Made by a program: the position numbers and the translations under genes. From Nymphalis io (taxonomy: Eukaryota > Arthropoda > Insecta > Lepidoptera > Nymphalidae): 64,000 nucleotides of DNA. Every line of letters begins with the position of its first letter. The first letter of the stretch is position 1. The DNA is taken from the NCBI RefSeq assembly GCF_905147045.1, contig NC_065903.1, positions 8,680,001 to 8,744,000 on the forward strand. The letters are read 5' to 3'. Shown one piece after another: positions 23,401 to 32,400 of the stretch. The notes below the pieces were generated by a model. That model was given only the letters and a program-made list of their open reading frames with translations. It made no database searches and was not told the origin of the DNA.

Positions 23401-25968
23401 TGATATTCAAGAGAAGACACGGGATTGTGTAACTAATCACCTGCTAAACAAACATTTGTAGTTGAAGTAAAGGAGGTTATATTATTGACTAGTACGTTGA
23501 GATAGATTAAATGGTTATAAAGCACGAATCATAATCGAACATCGCGATTTCTTCTCTAATCAAGCATTACTTCTTGAAGCCTTCAATTGGATTAAGCTTT
23601 AGCCCAGTTATGGGTCATAAAGGCTTTAGTTTACTTTGAATTCATCTCTGCTTATCTTATCGCAATTATCGTACTGGGAACAGGAAATGTTACCCACGAT
23701 TCCCAAATGAGTGAAACATGCTAAATTTGTATAGATAATGTGGACTTGATGTTCATAAATATTACATTAATATTCTACGATTTCAAATATCAAAGTGAAG
23801 TTGTGGTTTAAAAAAATACACGAAATGTAACGTCTTATAAATTTTATTTTAATGATAAAATATTGCATACCGCAGGACTTCGTCTATTATATCTGCATTG
23901 CGTCCTCTGTTGCGGATTGTTACTGATTTTTAGAATTTTAACTATAATTGATTTAGCAGTCAAGTATTACTATATTAAGTAAGCTAAGCAGTCATTTTTA
24001 AATTCGTAACTTAAAATTAAAAGTACACGTGCAAATTAGCGTGTACTTTTAATATTGGTTTAAAACTGTTTAACAATTGGTTTAACATTTTAACGAATTT
24101 ATTAGAATCCGTTCTAATATCTTGACAATAACTGACGACATCAAAAATAAATATTAATTTCGAGTGTATCAGTTAAAGTGACCGAAGTTCTTTTTGCATC
24201 AGAAACATTTAGTTTAGTACAATTTGTTTGTTTTGAAACAATACAAATAAATAGCAAAAATAAAGATATTGATAATAAATTACATTAGTTTTAAATTATG
24301 TATTGCAGCTATTGAAGAATAAAGTTTACTGGTGGTAGGGCTTTGTGCAAGCTCGTCTGGGTAGGTACCACCCACTCATCAGATATTCTACCGCAAAACA
24401 GCAATACTTGATATTGTTGTGTTCCGGTTTGAAGGGTGAGTGAGCCAGTGTAATTACAGGCACAAGGGACATAAAATCTTAGTTCCCAAGGTTGGTGGCG
24501 CATTGGCTATAAGCGATGGTTGACATTTCTTACAATGCCAATGTCTAAGGGCGTTTGGTGACCACTTACCATCAGGTGGCCCATATGCTCGTCCACCTTC
24601 CTATTCTATAAAAAATAAATAAAAAATAAAGCTGTAACTGGATTGAACACAAGTTTCAGTCCAAAAATCATATTCAAAATAGATTAAACAAAGCATTTAG
24701 TGTTGGTTTATTTTTCGGTACTAACTAAACAAAACTACCTTTAATTTGTTTTATAAATGTTATAATATTCCTTTAATTATAATTTTAAAATACAAACTTT
24801 TGTAATTGTTTAAAAGATAAGTAAACAAATAGTAATGTTATTATTTTAACTATATTTTAGTTTATATATACATAGAGATCACCAACTGAACATTCAGAAA
24901 AATGTGAACTTGTTACATAAGCTCGTTGGGATGTCACATGATTCTCTCCGGTACAATTGTGGGTGGTAACCTTTAGCAATCTTCTAACATTACATTCTAG
25001 TTTCATTCAGTAATGAATGAGTTAACACCCTTTCATCACATCATGTTTAAAATACATAAATTTATTTTTAAATGGCACAAACTTTTATGCTTTTTGATAC
25101 TTTATTTATTTATATAAAAAGACCATAATAATAAATTATATTTAATGCCTGTTTTTTTTTAATGTGTGCCAGATGTATATTTTGTTTTAAATTTGAATTG
25201 TTTGAAATAAAATTATCTACAAAGTTATTTTATCTTTGAATGAACAAGATAATAAATATATAAACTATGTAAATGAAATTGCAATCATTTTATTATTTTA
25301 ACATGTATAACTTTTATGAATGTACTTTTGAGAAATGAGTGATATTTTAATAGTGGTAATAGTATTTTTGCAGCCAATACATCAGGAAGTTGCCATCGCA
25401 CTTGATAGCTCTGATATCTTTTGAGTGTTATCTTTGTTTGTGACTTCATTAATCACAACTGATAAGGATAAACTTCCTTTGCTAACTCTTCATATAGAAA
25501 CCATTTTATAAACAATATATATATATATATATTTATACTAAAAAGGTACAAAATATGATAAGCACTGAGTTAAATTCTGAATAAATATGAAGAATAATAT
25601 ATCAGATCTATTGTTTATTGTAATAAAAATAAATAAATAAAGTTTTGTCTTACTCGTTTTAATTCCAACGAATGGTTATAAAATCTGAGCAATTTGTCCA
25701 CTAAGGGCTTGACGGCGCGCCAAGCCCTTTCTTGGGTTATAGTCGAAGGGTCCGCAATCGCTTCCCGTATTTCCTTTCCAGCTCCTTTGTAACACTGTAT
25801 TTCTTCTAAGATTTTGTCAGAATCCAAAAGAACTCTTTGCACTTCTTCATAAACATCGCGTTCTGTGTCAGTGGGTGCAGCATTCTCAAAATCTAAGAAT
25901 ATATCATATCGTGGCGACGAACAGCAGTTTGAATCATCACGGGCTAATAGACTCAGCAGTTTTCCCAT
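2216..25968 (-). CDS. CYRI: CYRI (FAM49) Rac1-interacting actin regulator, 4 coding exons
   Basis: Coding exons 25968-25654, 9287-9156, 5590-5313 and 2480-2216 join in phase into 990 bases (329 residues plus stop), close to the usual ~324-residue length of the family. Family hallmarks visible in order: Met-Gly start (Gly2 is the myristoylation site in known CYRI-B), FLDFEN near residue 24, KGAGKEIREAI, SPTQHLE, NPAIQNDF-like TPAIQNDFSYYRR with Arg163-Arg164 matching the Arg pair that contacts active Rac1, ANRMSLFYA-TPML, then LRVMVG-IILYD-VHP-GAF and LLNALRYTTKHLN at the C terminus. Known role of the family: it binds GTP-Rac1 at the membrane and opposes activation of the WAVE complex, limiting Arp2/3-driven protrusion. 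No frameshift or internal stop was seen, so the gene looks intact. The start fits because the N terminus aligns with the family; 5' UTR exons may lie further upstream and were not resolved. Confidence 0.95.
2916..3190 (+). mobile_element. SINE family A, 5'-truncated copy
   Basis: It starts inside the tRNA-like head: box B (GGGTTCAAACCCG) is present but box A is missing. The body (ATTTTCATGTGCTTAATTTG, then AGCAGTGGGACATTCACAGG) matches the full copy at 11323-11624 closely and ends in a short TACGGATACGG tail. No clean target duplication was seen. Confidence 0.85.
4155..4350 (+). mobile_element. dispersed repeat family D fragment
   Basis: GGCTGCGTAAGCCAGTAAAG, then a block with ATGAAAATCC and GTTATTGAGTTTATC, recurs in related form at 9690-9960 (GCTGCGCACGCCAGTAAGGC, GTATTTGAGTTTATC). 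It looks like the 3' end of a retroelement of a type common in Lepidoptera. Its class cannot be fixed from the fragment. Confidence 0.55.
4955..5010 (-). repeat. dispersed repeat family B, short fragment
   Basis: AGGTGGGCGCAC, GGCGACCTGAAGGTAAGTGG resemble the end of family B (GGCCACCTGATGGTAAGTGG) seen in reverse orientation at 22128 and 42162. It is diverged and only about 55 bases long. Confidence 0.45.
5313..5590 (-). CDS. CYRI: CYRI coding exon 3
   Basis: Acceptor CTTTGTACAG precedes ATGAAGACG at 5590; donor AATCC|GTAAGT ends it. It encodes residues 150-241, starting KTPAIQNDFSYYRR. Arg163 and Arg164 correspond to the Rac1-binding Arg pair of human CYRI-B. Ends in phase 2 (CC). Confidence 0.95.
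5840..6030 (+). mobile_element. SINE family A, old diverged copy
   Basis: Weak box B-like GCGGATTCAAAAC, followed by GATCGTGAGGAAACCTGCAT and GCATTGGAGCAG in the same order and spacing as younger copies. Many substitutions suggest an older insertion than its neighbour at 6058. Confidence 0.7.
6058..6546 (+). mobile_element. SINE family A, interrupted by an RTE fragment
   Basis: Complete tRNA-like head (ATGGCCTAGTGGTTAGAACG as box A region, GGGTTCAAACCCG as box B). The SINE sequence breaks off at 6139 and resumes at 6317 with ATTCATGTGCTTAATTTG. It ends in a TTACTG hexamer tail (CTGTTACTGTTACTG), not the TTACGG tail of other copies. Confidence 0.9.
6140..6308 (-). mobile_element. 5'-truncated RTE-type LINE 3' end inside a SINE
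   Basis: Read on the minus strand it encodes the C-terminal end of an RTE-like endonuclease/reverse transcriptase (GRPPTSWIDDL, GSRWMRAAQDR, LGEAFVQQWTSFG, stop) followed by an ATGATG repeat tail. It is flanked by the 8-base direct repeat TTTAATAT (6132-6139 and 6309-6316), a likely target-site duplication. Only the last ~165 bases inserted. Confidence 0.88.
6925..7200 (-). mobile_element. SINE family C copy
   Basis: Shares GGCTTTACGTGCTTTCCGAG, CAACTTCCAGAC and a terminal AACCCAGGAGCGCGAT with copies at 18535-18705 and 57896-58260. The best copy (57896) has a tRNA-like head at its high-coordinate end, so the element is on the minus strand. Here the head is eroded (ACGAGGCAG remains). Confidence 0.65.
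7316..7550 (+). repeat. dispersed repeat family B, diverged copy
   Basis: GGTAGGGCTTTGTAAAACCC, CACAAGGGACATAAG, AAGATTGGTGGCACATTG and ACCATCAGATAACCCA follow the order of the family B copies at 9393 and 24325, with many substitutions. Confidence 0.75.
9156..9287 (-). CDS. CYRI: CYRI coding exon 2
   Basis: Acceptor TTCTTTTTTCAG, donor CACAAA|GTAAGT. It encodes residues 106-149 (VVPRLLGSLVGG, SPTQHLEQQQALVKQFAEIL, KFDEHK) in phase 0 at both ends. The SPTQHLE...QFAEIL block is a family hallmark. An overlapping plus-strand ORF here is a shadow. Confidence 0.95.
9393..9682 (+). repeat. dispersed repeat family B copy
   Basis: Near-complete copy running from GGTAGAGCTTTGTGCAAGCT to CCTTCCTATTCTATAAAAAT. 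It is nearly identical to 24325-24618 and to the reverse copies at 22128-22420 and 42162-42455. It has no clear tRNA promoter and no coding potential. Probably a SINE-like or LINE-3'-derived element; class unresolved. Confidence 0.85.
9690..9960 (+). mobile_element. dispersed repeat family D copy
   Basis: Begins ATTGGATTACGCTGCGCACG and ends around CAGACGCGGCGGTGGGATTT, related to 4155-4350. It abuts the family B copy on its left. Confidence 0.6.
10820..10937 (-). mobile_element. SINE family A, diverged fragment
   Basis: GAGAAGGTTTGGAGCTTA, then CAACCCGCGATCTTCGGTTA and AGATTCACGCGTT, matching the reverse complement of the SINE head. The middle (~130 bases) is deleted. Confidence 0.65.
11311..11636 (+). 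mobile_element. full-length SINE family A with 12-base target duplication
   Basis: Body 11323-11624, flanked by perfect direct repeats TAGTTAAAATTG at 11311-11322 and 11625-11636. Box A region ATGGCCCAGTGGTAAGAACG and box B GGGTTCAAACCCG are intact. The 3' end reads GCCCAGCAGTGGGACATTCA then CAGGCTGTTACGG. This is the reference copy for the family. The intact boundaries point to recent retrotransposition. Confidence 0.95.
12222..12252. repeat. AT microsatellite
   Basis: Alternating TA run with one G interruption (TATATATATATATAGATATATA). Confidence 0.85.
15500..15655 (+). mobile_element. dispersed repeat family E (retroelement 3' end)
   Basis: TTAGTTTCTTGCCGGTTCTT, CTCGGTATAATCTAC and TTCCGAACCGGTG followed by a TTTGATTTAGATTAGATTT tail. 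I recognise this as a repeat common in Lepidopteran genomes. A related tail lies at 42690-42780. Confidence 0.65.
16068..16130 (-). repeat. dispersed repeat family B fragment
   Basis: ATGTCCCTTGTATCTGTAAT and CCGCTCACCCTTA match the central part of family B in reverse orientation. Short and diverged. Confidence 0.5.
18535..18705 (-). mobile_element. SINE family C fragment
   Basis: CCTACGTGCTTTCCGAGGTA, CAACTTCGGGCTGCTCGACA and TTTGAACCCAGGAATTCGCA align with 6925-7200 and 57896-58260 in the same orientation. The tRNA-like head is partial (GGAATTTGAACCC retained as box B). Confidence 0.65.
20425..20575 (+). mobile_element. SINE family A, old fragment
   Basis: CATCTTGTGCTCCTCGGTGA, AGGAAAACACCGCG and TGATAGAATAAGCTCTACAA follow the SINE body order with many changes. 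Head and tail are lost. Confidence 0.65.
21956..22127 (+). mobile_element. dispersed repeat with internal TTAGG array
   Basis: CTAGTTTCCGTGCGCGGCTT and TTCCGACAACGTATATTTAA plus CTTTCGCATTTGTAAT form a retroelement-derived repeat common in Lepidoptera. A related piece lies at 44228-44332 (TTTCGACAACGTGTATGTAA). A TTAGG array sits within it. It abuts a family B copy. Confidence 0.6.
22000..22023 (+). repeat. interstitial TTAGG (insect telomere-type) array
   Basis: Four perfect TTAGG units plus TTAG. TTAGG is the canonical insect telomere repeat, but the array is very short and lies inside a dispersed repeat, so it need not come from a chromosome end. Confidence 0.9.
22128..22420 (-). repeat. 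dispersed repeat family B copy
   Basis: Reverse-complement copy: TTTTTATAGAATAGGAAGGC, GGGCCACCTGATGGTAAGTG, GCGCCACCAACCTTGGGAAC, ending CAAAGCCCTACCACCAGTAA. It matches 9393-9682 and 24325-24618 closely. Confidence 0.88.
24325..24618 (+). repeat. dispersed repeat family B copy
   Basis: Runs from TACTGGTGGTAGGGCTTTGT to CTTCCTATTCTATAAAAAAT followed by A-rich AATAAATAAAAAATAAA. The A-rich end is consistent with retrotransposition. The minus-strand ORF here is a shadow repeated in other copies. Confidence 0.88.
25517..25541. repeat. AT microsatellite
   Basis: Alternating AT run in the first intron of CYRI. Confidence 0.8.
25654..25968 (-). CDS. CYRI: CYRI coding exon 1 with start codon
   Basis: Encodes residues 1-105: MGKLLSLLAR, FLDFENAAPTDTE, CYKGAGKEIREAI, RAWRAVKPLVDKL, FYNHSLELKR, then donor CGA|GTAAGA. 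The start is chosen because Met-Gly plus FLDFEN aligns with family N termini. Context AATCGAAATGG is a reasonable insect initiation site. Gly2 would be a myristoylation site by homology. Confidence 0.95.
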
Positions 25969-26099
25969 TTCGATTTATTTGAATCACGAATTAATTTTAT
26001 TTATTATAAATACCTCCTGGATAGCATCGACTGCATTGCCCAGTAATTTACGTTTATGAATAAATGTTATTGTTTATGTATAAAATTTAATAAACAAGG

Positions 26100-26265
26100 C
26101 GGTTTTATTATTTGTTAGACACTGTCACTATTTATTTCATTACAGTTTATTATTTTAATTTAAATAAACTATCCTCCGATGCACTCCAACCGTTGTACAC
26201 TGTTAATGCCCCACCAACTGAATTGACATTGACTTTACCACCCGCCCACAATAGTGTTGACTTGT
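26100..26265 (-). promoter_or_regulatory. possible CYRI promoter/5' UTR region
   Basis: A short stretch less A+T-rich than its surroundings (GATGCACTCCAACCGTTGTA, CCACCCGCCCACAATAG), 130-300 bases upstream of the CYRI start. No TATA box is obvious on the minus strand. This is inference from position and composition only. Confidence 0.3.
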
Positions 26266-29230
26266 GATAAAGTATTATATACAGTATGTCGATTAAAATA
26301 TTTCTGACAAATTCCAATTTTTTGGTAGCTCATTTTAATATTTGTATATTAAAAATGTTTCATCTTTTATTATCAAACTAATATTTGTATAAATTTGCTC
26401 TATAAATTCAATAAAGTCCCACGTGTAAACGTAATCTTACTTTTGCACTTTGCATCATTTTAGTTATGTTGGCTATACTGCTTTAGTGCAGTTGGTTGCA
26501 ATGTTATTTTTAGGCGCGCTAACTGTAATGATATAAATGTATATTCCAAATAATTTGGTAAAACATACCATTTATATATTTTTATATTTTATTAGCTATC
26601 TATCTAACACGACTTCTTTCAAAACTAGTATTATGATATTTTATAAATGAAATGAGAAAATATGAGCATAATCTATTTATTATAAAATATTCGTAGTGGA
26701 TCCAAGTGATCTATACGATTATTCTGATTTATCCGTTTTATCGCTAGAGATACTGGTCAATTTGAAAATTGTAAATAACAATTTTTATATTATTAAAACA
26801 TTTAAAAATAATGTGTTATTTCTTTAATACTTTATATTTGGGCTTTTGAAATTATTAAATACCCTTTTTTAAAACGTAGATTTATTAAGCTTAACATTTT
26901 TAATATCTACGATTACGTCATGTCTACATTAATTCGATGTATATACTTTTAACAACTTTATTAGACGCTATATATATTTCTTATATAAGAATTTATTATA
27001 AACCTATTTTGGAAGAATTAATTACATTATGGTAAAAATCGCATCAAGATCTATGAAGTAGCTTAGAAATAAGCGAACGAACGGACTAACGTGAAAAGCG
27101 GCTTTTATTTATAATCATTATTATTTAATTAAAAATACCTTCTTTGGTTTCATTTTACTTAATATAATATATTCGGTGAAATTGTCTATTATATCATATA
27201 TTAATGTTCTGGTGTTTTGTTTAAAATAAACACAAAAGTGATGAGGTTTTAGCGTCATTTATTTATTTTAATGTAATTGTATAACATCGACACATCGCCA
27301 TTCAACATACGAATGTATTTTACAAATAAAATTATGTTTTCTATTTACAAAATTTCCTCTCATTCTGATAAATCTACACATTAGATGATTAAATTATTTT
27401 AAGCATGCCCCTGAGCAATATTGAGGTATTACTATATAATAAACTATCGATTTATGTGCAACAACAACACATTCAAAAAATCAATGAAATTTATGGAATA
27501 AACATTATAAATATTATTTATACTAATATAACATAAGTAACTTATTTATATAAGATTTATTCAGTTATTCTGATTATGTTGTTGTCGTACAAACCTACAA
27601 CAAATTTAAAATCATATTCAAGACTAGAATTTCTAAGCCCCTGTATAAAATGTTACCTACAGATTAATAAATAGAAAAAAGTGGACAGAGCAAGATGTTA
27701 AAAAGTTTTATCAAATCATGATTTCTAAAAATAACAAAAGATAATCTATTAAACTTATCAATACAATATATTTTTAAAGATCAGTCTAACATTCGATAAT
27801 TTACACCTTTATACTAATCTGATTTAAGGCTATGGCCTGTCCTTATATTGTAATAAGGCCCTGCCAGATCATTTTCTTAATTCATAATTCAAGTTAAATT
27901 AGCTTAATAGATAAAAAAAAATGATTTATAAAAGTGTGTAAAATTCCAAAAAATCCTTTCGTGTTAACTTAATTCACACTGATACAAACCAGTGTCTATT
28001 TGTGCAAAGCTATAACATATAAGCAACTAAGTTTTCTTTTGTGAAACCGTATTTAAATATATAATATAATTTTAGCTAAAGAAAACAAATTTATCAATCA
28101 ATGTTTTTGGAAAAGAGGTTTAGTAATCCTCATCTTCATAAATTAATGTAGGAACAATTATTAGGTAATCATTCTATCTAAAATAAAAAATGTTTGTATA
28201 TCGAAACGGTATGGAAATTAGGTACGAGTAAAAATTACCATTATTTCGTAAGCATAATTAATAATAAAACAGCAAAACTGAAACAATTTCGCGGGCTTAG
28301 CATTCCAGAAGCACACATAGCACTGTTCAGTGTTCATATACAACAATCAGTAAATTTCTAATACAAATAACATCTACTTTATCTACATTTGCTAAATCGA
28401 AAGTCTTAATTATTTGGTGTAAAGATCCGTCTTAACCTAGTATAATAATTTAATTTGCTTTTTTTCTGTATAGTTTATAAGTCGCTGTTACAGCATGAAC
28501 TCTCATATCACACTTTTACCAATTACAAGTAATCATACGAGTACATAAGCGTTTTAAAACAGGATATCAATTCGATTTATCATAAATACATGTAGATAGT
28601 ATAAGTTAACGTGCAAGTTAAAATATCGTGATTTTAGCAGATTATATTATGTAAGTACGAACTTTTGAAAACGTGCTGAGCTTTGAAATTTAAAGTGTGT
28701 GAAATGTTTCTTATTTTTTTTTTAAATAAATGCTTGTGAAATGCGTATGCCTGAATAGTATGATTTATGTGATTCCGTTTGATTAGGAGTCAAGCAATGA
28801 ATTCCTAAAATTTATAAATTTATGTGATTAGTCCACATTTGTAACTATTAATATCATTTTTAGAAGTTAAATTAAATCTTAATTGATTGCAGCGGAATTC
28901 GTACTGTGATTCATGGGAAGTATCGTGGCAGAGGAACTTTTATGAAAAGACAAGAATAGTGCGAAAAAAAATTTACGCTGGTTGCTTTACTAAAAAAGGA
29001 TGTATTAAAAACTTTTTTTCAAATATTCAACCGAAAATAAGATCAAAGGGTTGTCAAACCTATGTATCTATTATCATAAAACCGATTAAAACAAACTTTA
29101 AAATAATGTAATCGTTCTTTTTTCATTGCAATATTAGTTTTTTCCTGTGTTATTAAAAAAGCTAATTGTACAACCAACGCCATATTTTAAGAGAATGTAC
29201 CATATTGGTATTTTACGAAGGAATTCAGAT

Positions 29231-29236
29231 TTTATT
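29231..29236 (-). promoter_or_regulatory. candidate FAM135 poly(A) signal
   Basis: AATAAA on the minus strand 40 bases after the FAM135 TGA, a plausible position for a short 3' UTR. Confidence 0.45.
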
Positions 29237-29276
29237 AGCACATGTTCATGTCTATGGTAATTTCAATTTATGATCT

Positions 29277-29465
29277 TCATCGAAAATATTTGAGGGCAGA
29301 GACCAGGAGGAATTTTTCTATGAAGAGATCAGAATCCAATGCGGCGATGTGCGCCGCCCGACCCACTAGTGCGCTCGCTGTGTGCGGGAGAGCGTGTTGT
29401 ACGTCATAGCGCACTACGGACACAGACGATGCACGAGCTGCTAGCGGAGACACCATGTTATGTAC
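29277..29465 (-). CDS. FAM135: FAM135 coding exon 16 (last)
   Basis: Acceptor TTTTATTTCCAG, phase 0. It encodes residues 1772-1833 with GRAAHIAALDSDLF (candidate catalytic His1810) and ends LVSALKYFR, TGA at 29277-29279. This is the family's conserved C terminus. Confidence 0.95.
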   Translation of the reverse strand, partial: VHNMVSPLAARASSVSVVRYDVQHALPHTASALVGRAAHIAALDSDLFIEKFLLVSALKYFR

Positions 29466-32400
29466 CTGGAAATAAAATTGTAACATATTTTAATTCTAAT
29501 CTTTATTTTAAAGGTTAATTACATACATAACTTTTACTGTATTGATTATTTATTAATTAAAGTTATACCATTTCTCTGTAAGCCTGCCCCAGTAATGACG
29601 TGTCTTTGGCGGCAGCTTTACAAAGTTCTAGCCTCGCTGAGTGCAATGGTACGTATCTATCCTGCCCTGAACCACAGAGCAAAATATGTTTGAACTGATG
29701 CAATTGACTCCGCTCACTCAGACGGTATAGAAAAGACCGCCTAGGATCAGAAGCATCACGGAGCGAAAGCTGGAGCAAAGAGCCGGACTTCTTCCACTTC
29801 TGCATGAACCACATGCCTGAAAAAGAGGGACGAACGAAAATGTGTGAAGTGTTCAACTTTAATTAATAAAAAAAAAGTATTAAAATGCATGCTTAATTTA
29901 AATAATGATAAATAATAATTCTACTTGCCTGCATTAACAAGCCCGCTAGAATTATACAGTGTCCCTAAATGCGGACCACTAAGCGAGAGGAAAGTGTGCA
30001 ATTTCCCCAAGAATGGTTTCATCTGTGGCCTCGCTAATGCTGATCTTATAATGATGGTGCCCAGGGAATGCCCCACGAAACTTATCCTGGCTGGGTCGCT
30101 TGAATTTTGTATATGCGTCATAATTTCTTGGATCAACCTTGAATACAATGATTATGAGTAAATTATCTTCGTTTATAGGAGTTAGTGGAATTATAGCTGA
30201 TATAAACATCTCGAACCTGTCCGTCATAGTGTCAAAGTCCGAAAAAGTATCACCTTGATTTCTTTCCGACATGAGAAAATCTAACCGAGCTCCTGGTAAG
30301 CCTAATTCTAAGTATGTTTTGACTAATCGTAAATCTGCGGCGTTACCATCCAATCCATGAACGCATATAATGAGATGTAAACCTGTAATGTAAAAAAGTT
30401 AAATTATTTGTACTATGATTATAATAAATGTTATCATTGTTAAAATATAAAGTACCTTCCGGATTAAACATTCTATATTCATCGCTAATATGGAAGTAGG
30501 GCAAAGAGTTTTCAACAGGAGGAAAATCAGAATATATTGCTCCTGGATACTTGACACTTTGTCGAAACTCTTCCCTGCATTTTACAAAGAGCCGTTCCGA
30601 TTCCGCTAACCCAAATATACTAATAAAATTGTTTTGACGTTGCTCTGAAACATTAAAATATATCATGTACACAAATCCATATTTTTTATAGAGTTCGCTA
30701 ATGAAAGTTTATATATTTGTTAGCATATTAGTGTCCTACCTTTACCATTTTCATTTCTGCTAGCTAATTCACCAGTGCTCTGACTTTTATTCAGTGTACT
30801 AACCGAGGGTGTGGTAGAGGCATTCATGGATTGATGGGGTCTTAACTTTCGCCTTTCTAAAATTCCTGGATCAATAGCCATGGGTTAGTTTTATTTACAG
30901 CAAAAGCGTGATGTTTTAGGTTGCTAAACAAACAATTTATAAATAATATTATTGTACCTTCACAAACATGATATAGAGGATTGTCTAGTTGAAGTGTAGT
31001 AGGTTGTTCAGTTTTTCTAATTTTTGAGGGTGTTGAAGATTTACTATTTTGTCGGCTCTGCAGCGGAGACTTTGACGGCGGATCCTTGTATTGTAAAGTT
31101 GAATGAAATAAAAATGTCAATGAAATAAATCACATTTTTAAATATTTATAAAACTATATAAACATAGATATATTTATTATTGTTACCTTAAATTGATCTG
31201 GTGGTGGTGGAACATCTCTGAACTGTTGTGGAGGTGGCAAGTGTTCGTAATAATTCTCACCACTGAAATGGCTTAAGTTTATTTCCGATTTTGCTTTTCC
31301 GTGGTATTTTTGAGCAGCTATGGCGGGACCGCCGCTTGTTTTATGGCTTTTACAAGAGCGATCTACTGTCAGACTTAGTATTTCCGCAGCTATTAATTTT
31401 TCCGTGTATTCTATCCTATCTCTTAGTTTCTTAGTTTTATCAGAAGTAGTGGGTTGTGCAGGCTTTTCAACCTTCGTTGCTATTTCTTTTCGAATATAAG
31501 GGTGTAAGTTATCGCCGACTGTTTGAGATTTTTTAACAGTTCCTTCATTGTTATTTTTAATTATGGAACTATACGTATTTCCCTGAATAGCACTGAATGA
31601 ATTGTGCCTTTGATTTATTTTACCCACATTAGAATCAGAATATTGTTGATAGCAACTTGCTGTACATGTATCTGAATTGCAGCCGGCATCAATTCCATCA
31701 TTGTGCATCATTTTATTATATTCACATTGGCTGTCTGTACAAATAGAATCACTACATATTGTACATTCTTCACAAACTTCTTTATCACAGCATTCAATCT
31801 TTTCAGTTGAATTACTTTGAACAGCTTTTACTGCAAGTTTAAGTAAACGCTCACGCAGCTGCTCACCGTTAAGAATGGTTCTTTTGAAATCACTTATTTT
31901 GTCACCCTGTTTCTTTCTTGTTTCATTAGTATCCTCATATTTTTTATCTTTCGAAACAGGAGCGCTACTCGCAGGGGGATAATTTTGATTCAATTGACAA
32001 CTACCGTTATCTGGCGAAGAAGGACCTGAACTTCTGCCACTTGAAACCCAGCCACTTTGTTCACTCAAACTTGACGTAGAACTTCTACTTCGTTTATCTT
32101 CTTTGTTAAGAAAACTATCAGGTGGCAAAATTTTAAAATCTTTATCAGTAATATCTAAAGGAGGCGATTCAAAAGCTGGTGGTGGGGCTAAATTTGGTAG
32201 TGATTCAGAACCGAATGTAGTATTGAGATTATGCTCCTCTATAATAGATGCAGCACTTCTACAATGTCTTAATTCCGATCCATGATCCAAACTATAGGGG
32301 ACGCTTGATGATGATTCTAATCGTTTAAGTTCGAACGGTATGCTTTCGTTACTAGAAGAAGATGCAGCTTCTGACATAAGCTGAGACATTTTTTCCGAAG

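Larger units (their letters stand above)
9288..25653 (-). other. CYRI intron 1
   Basis: 16.4-kb intron with donor AAACGA|GTAAGA and acceptor TTTTTTCAG. It contains several repeats, listed separately. Stretches 9961-10800, 11640-15490, 16140-18520, 18710-20420, 20580-21950, 22421-24320 and 24620-25650 are A+T-rich and hold no gene I recognise. ORFs of 60-90 codons in them lack homology and splice-site support. Confidence 0.8.
25969..29276. other. intergenic region between FAM135 and CYRI
   Basis: 3.3 kb between the FAM135 stop and the CYRI start. The part next to CYRI must contain its 5' UTR and perhaps its promoter. The rest is A+T-rich. I found no repeat copy from the families listed and no recognisable coding exon; the 74-codon plus-strand ORF at 28887-29111 resembles chance. 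Confidence 0.65.

Noticed and set aside
24309..24503. ORF with LLFCGRISDEWVVP, also at 42307-42549
   Set aside because: Shadow of dispersed repeat family B, not a gene.
28887..29111. 74-codon plus-strand ORF downstream of FAM135
   Set aside because: No homology recognised and composition matches the A+T-rich background.
29979..30353. 124-codon ORF presented as one reading frame across FAM135 exons 13 and 14
   Set aside because: It reads through the 79-base intron 13 and loses the GHSLG frame; splicing as annotated restores the conserved domain.
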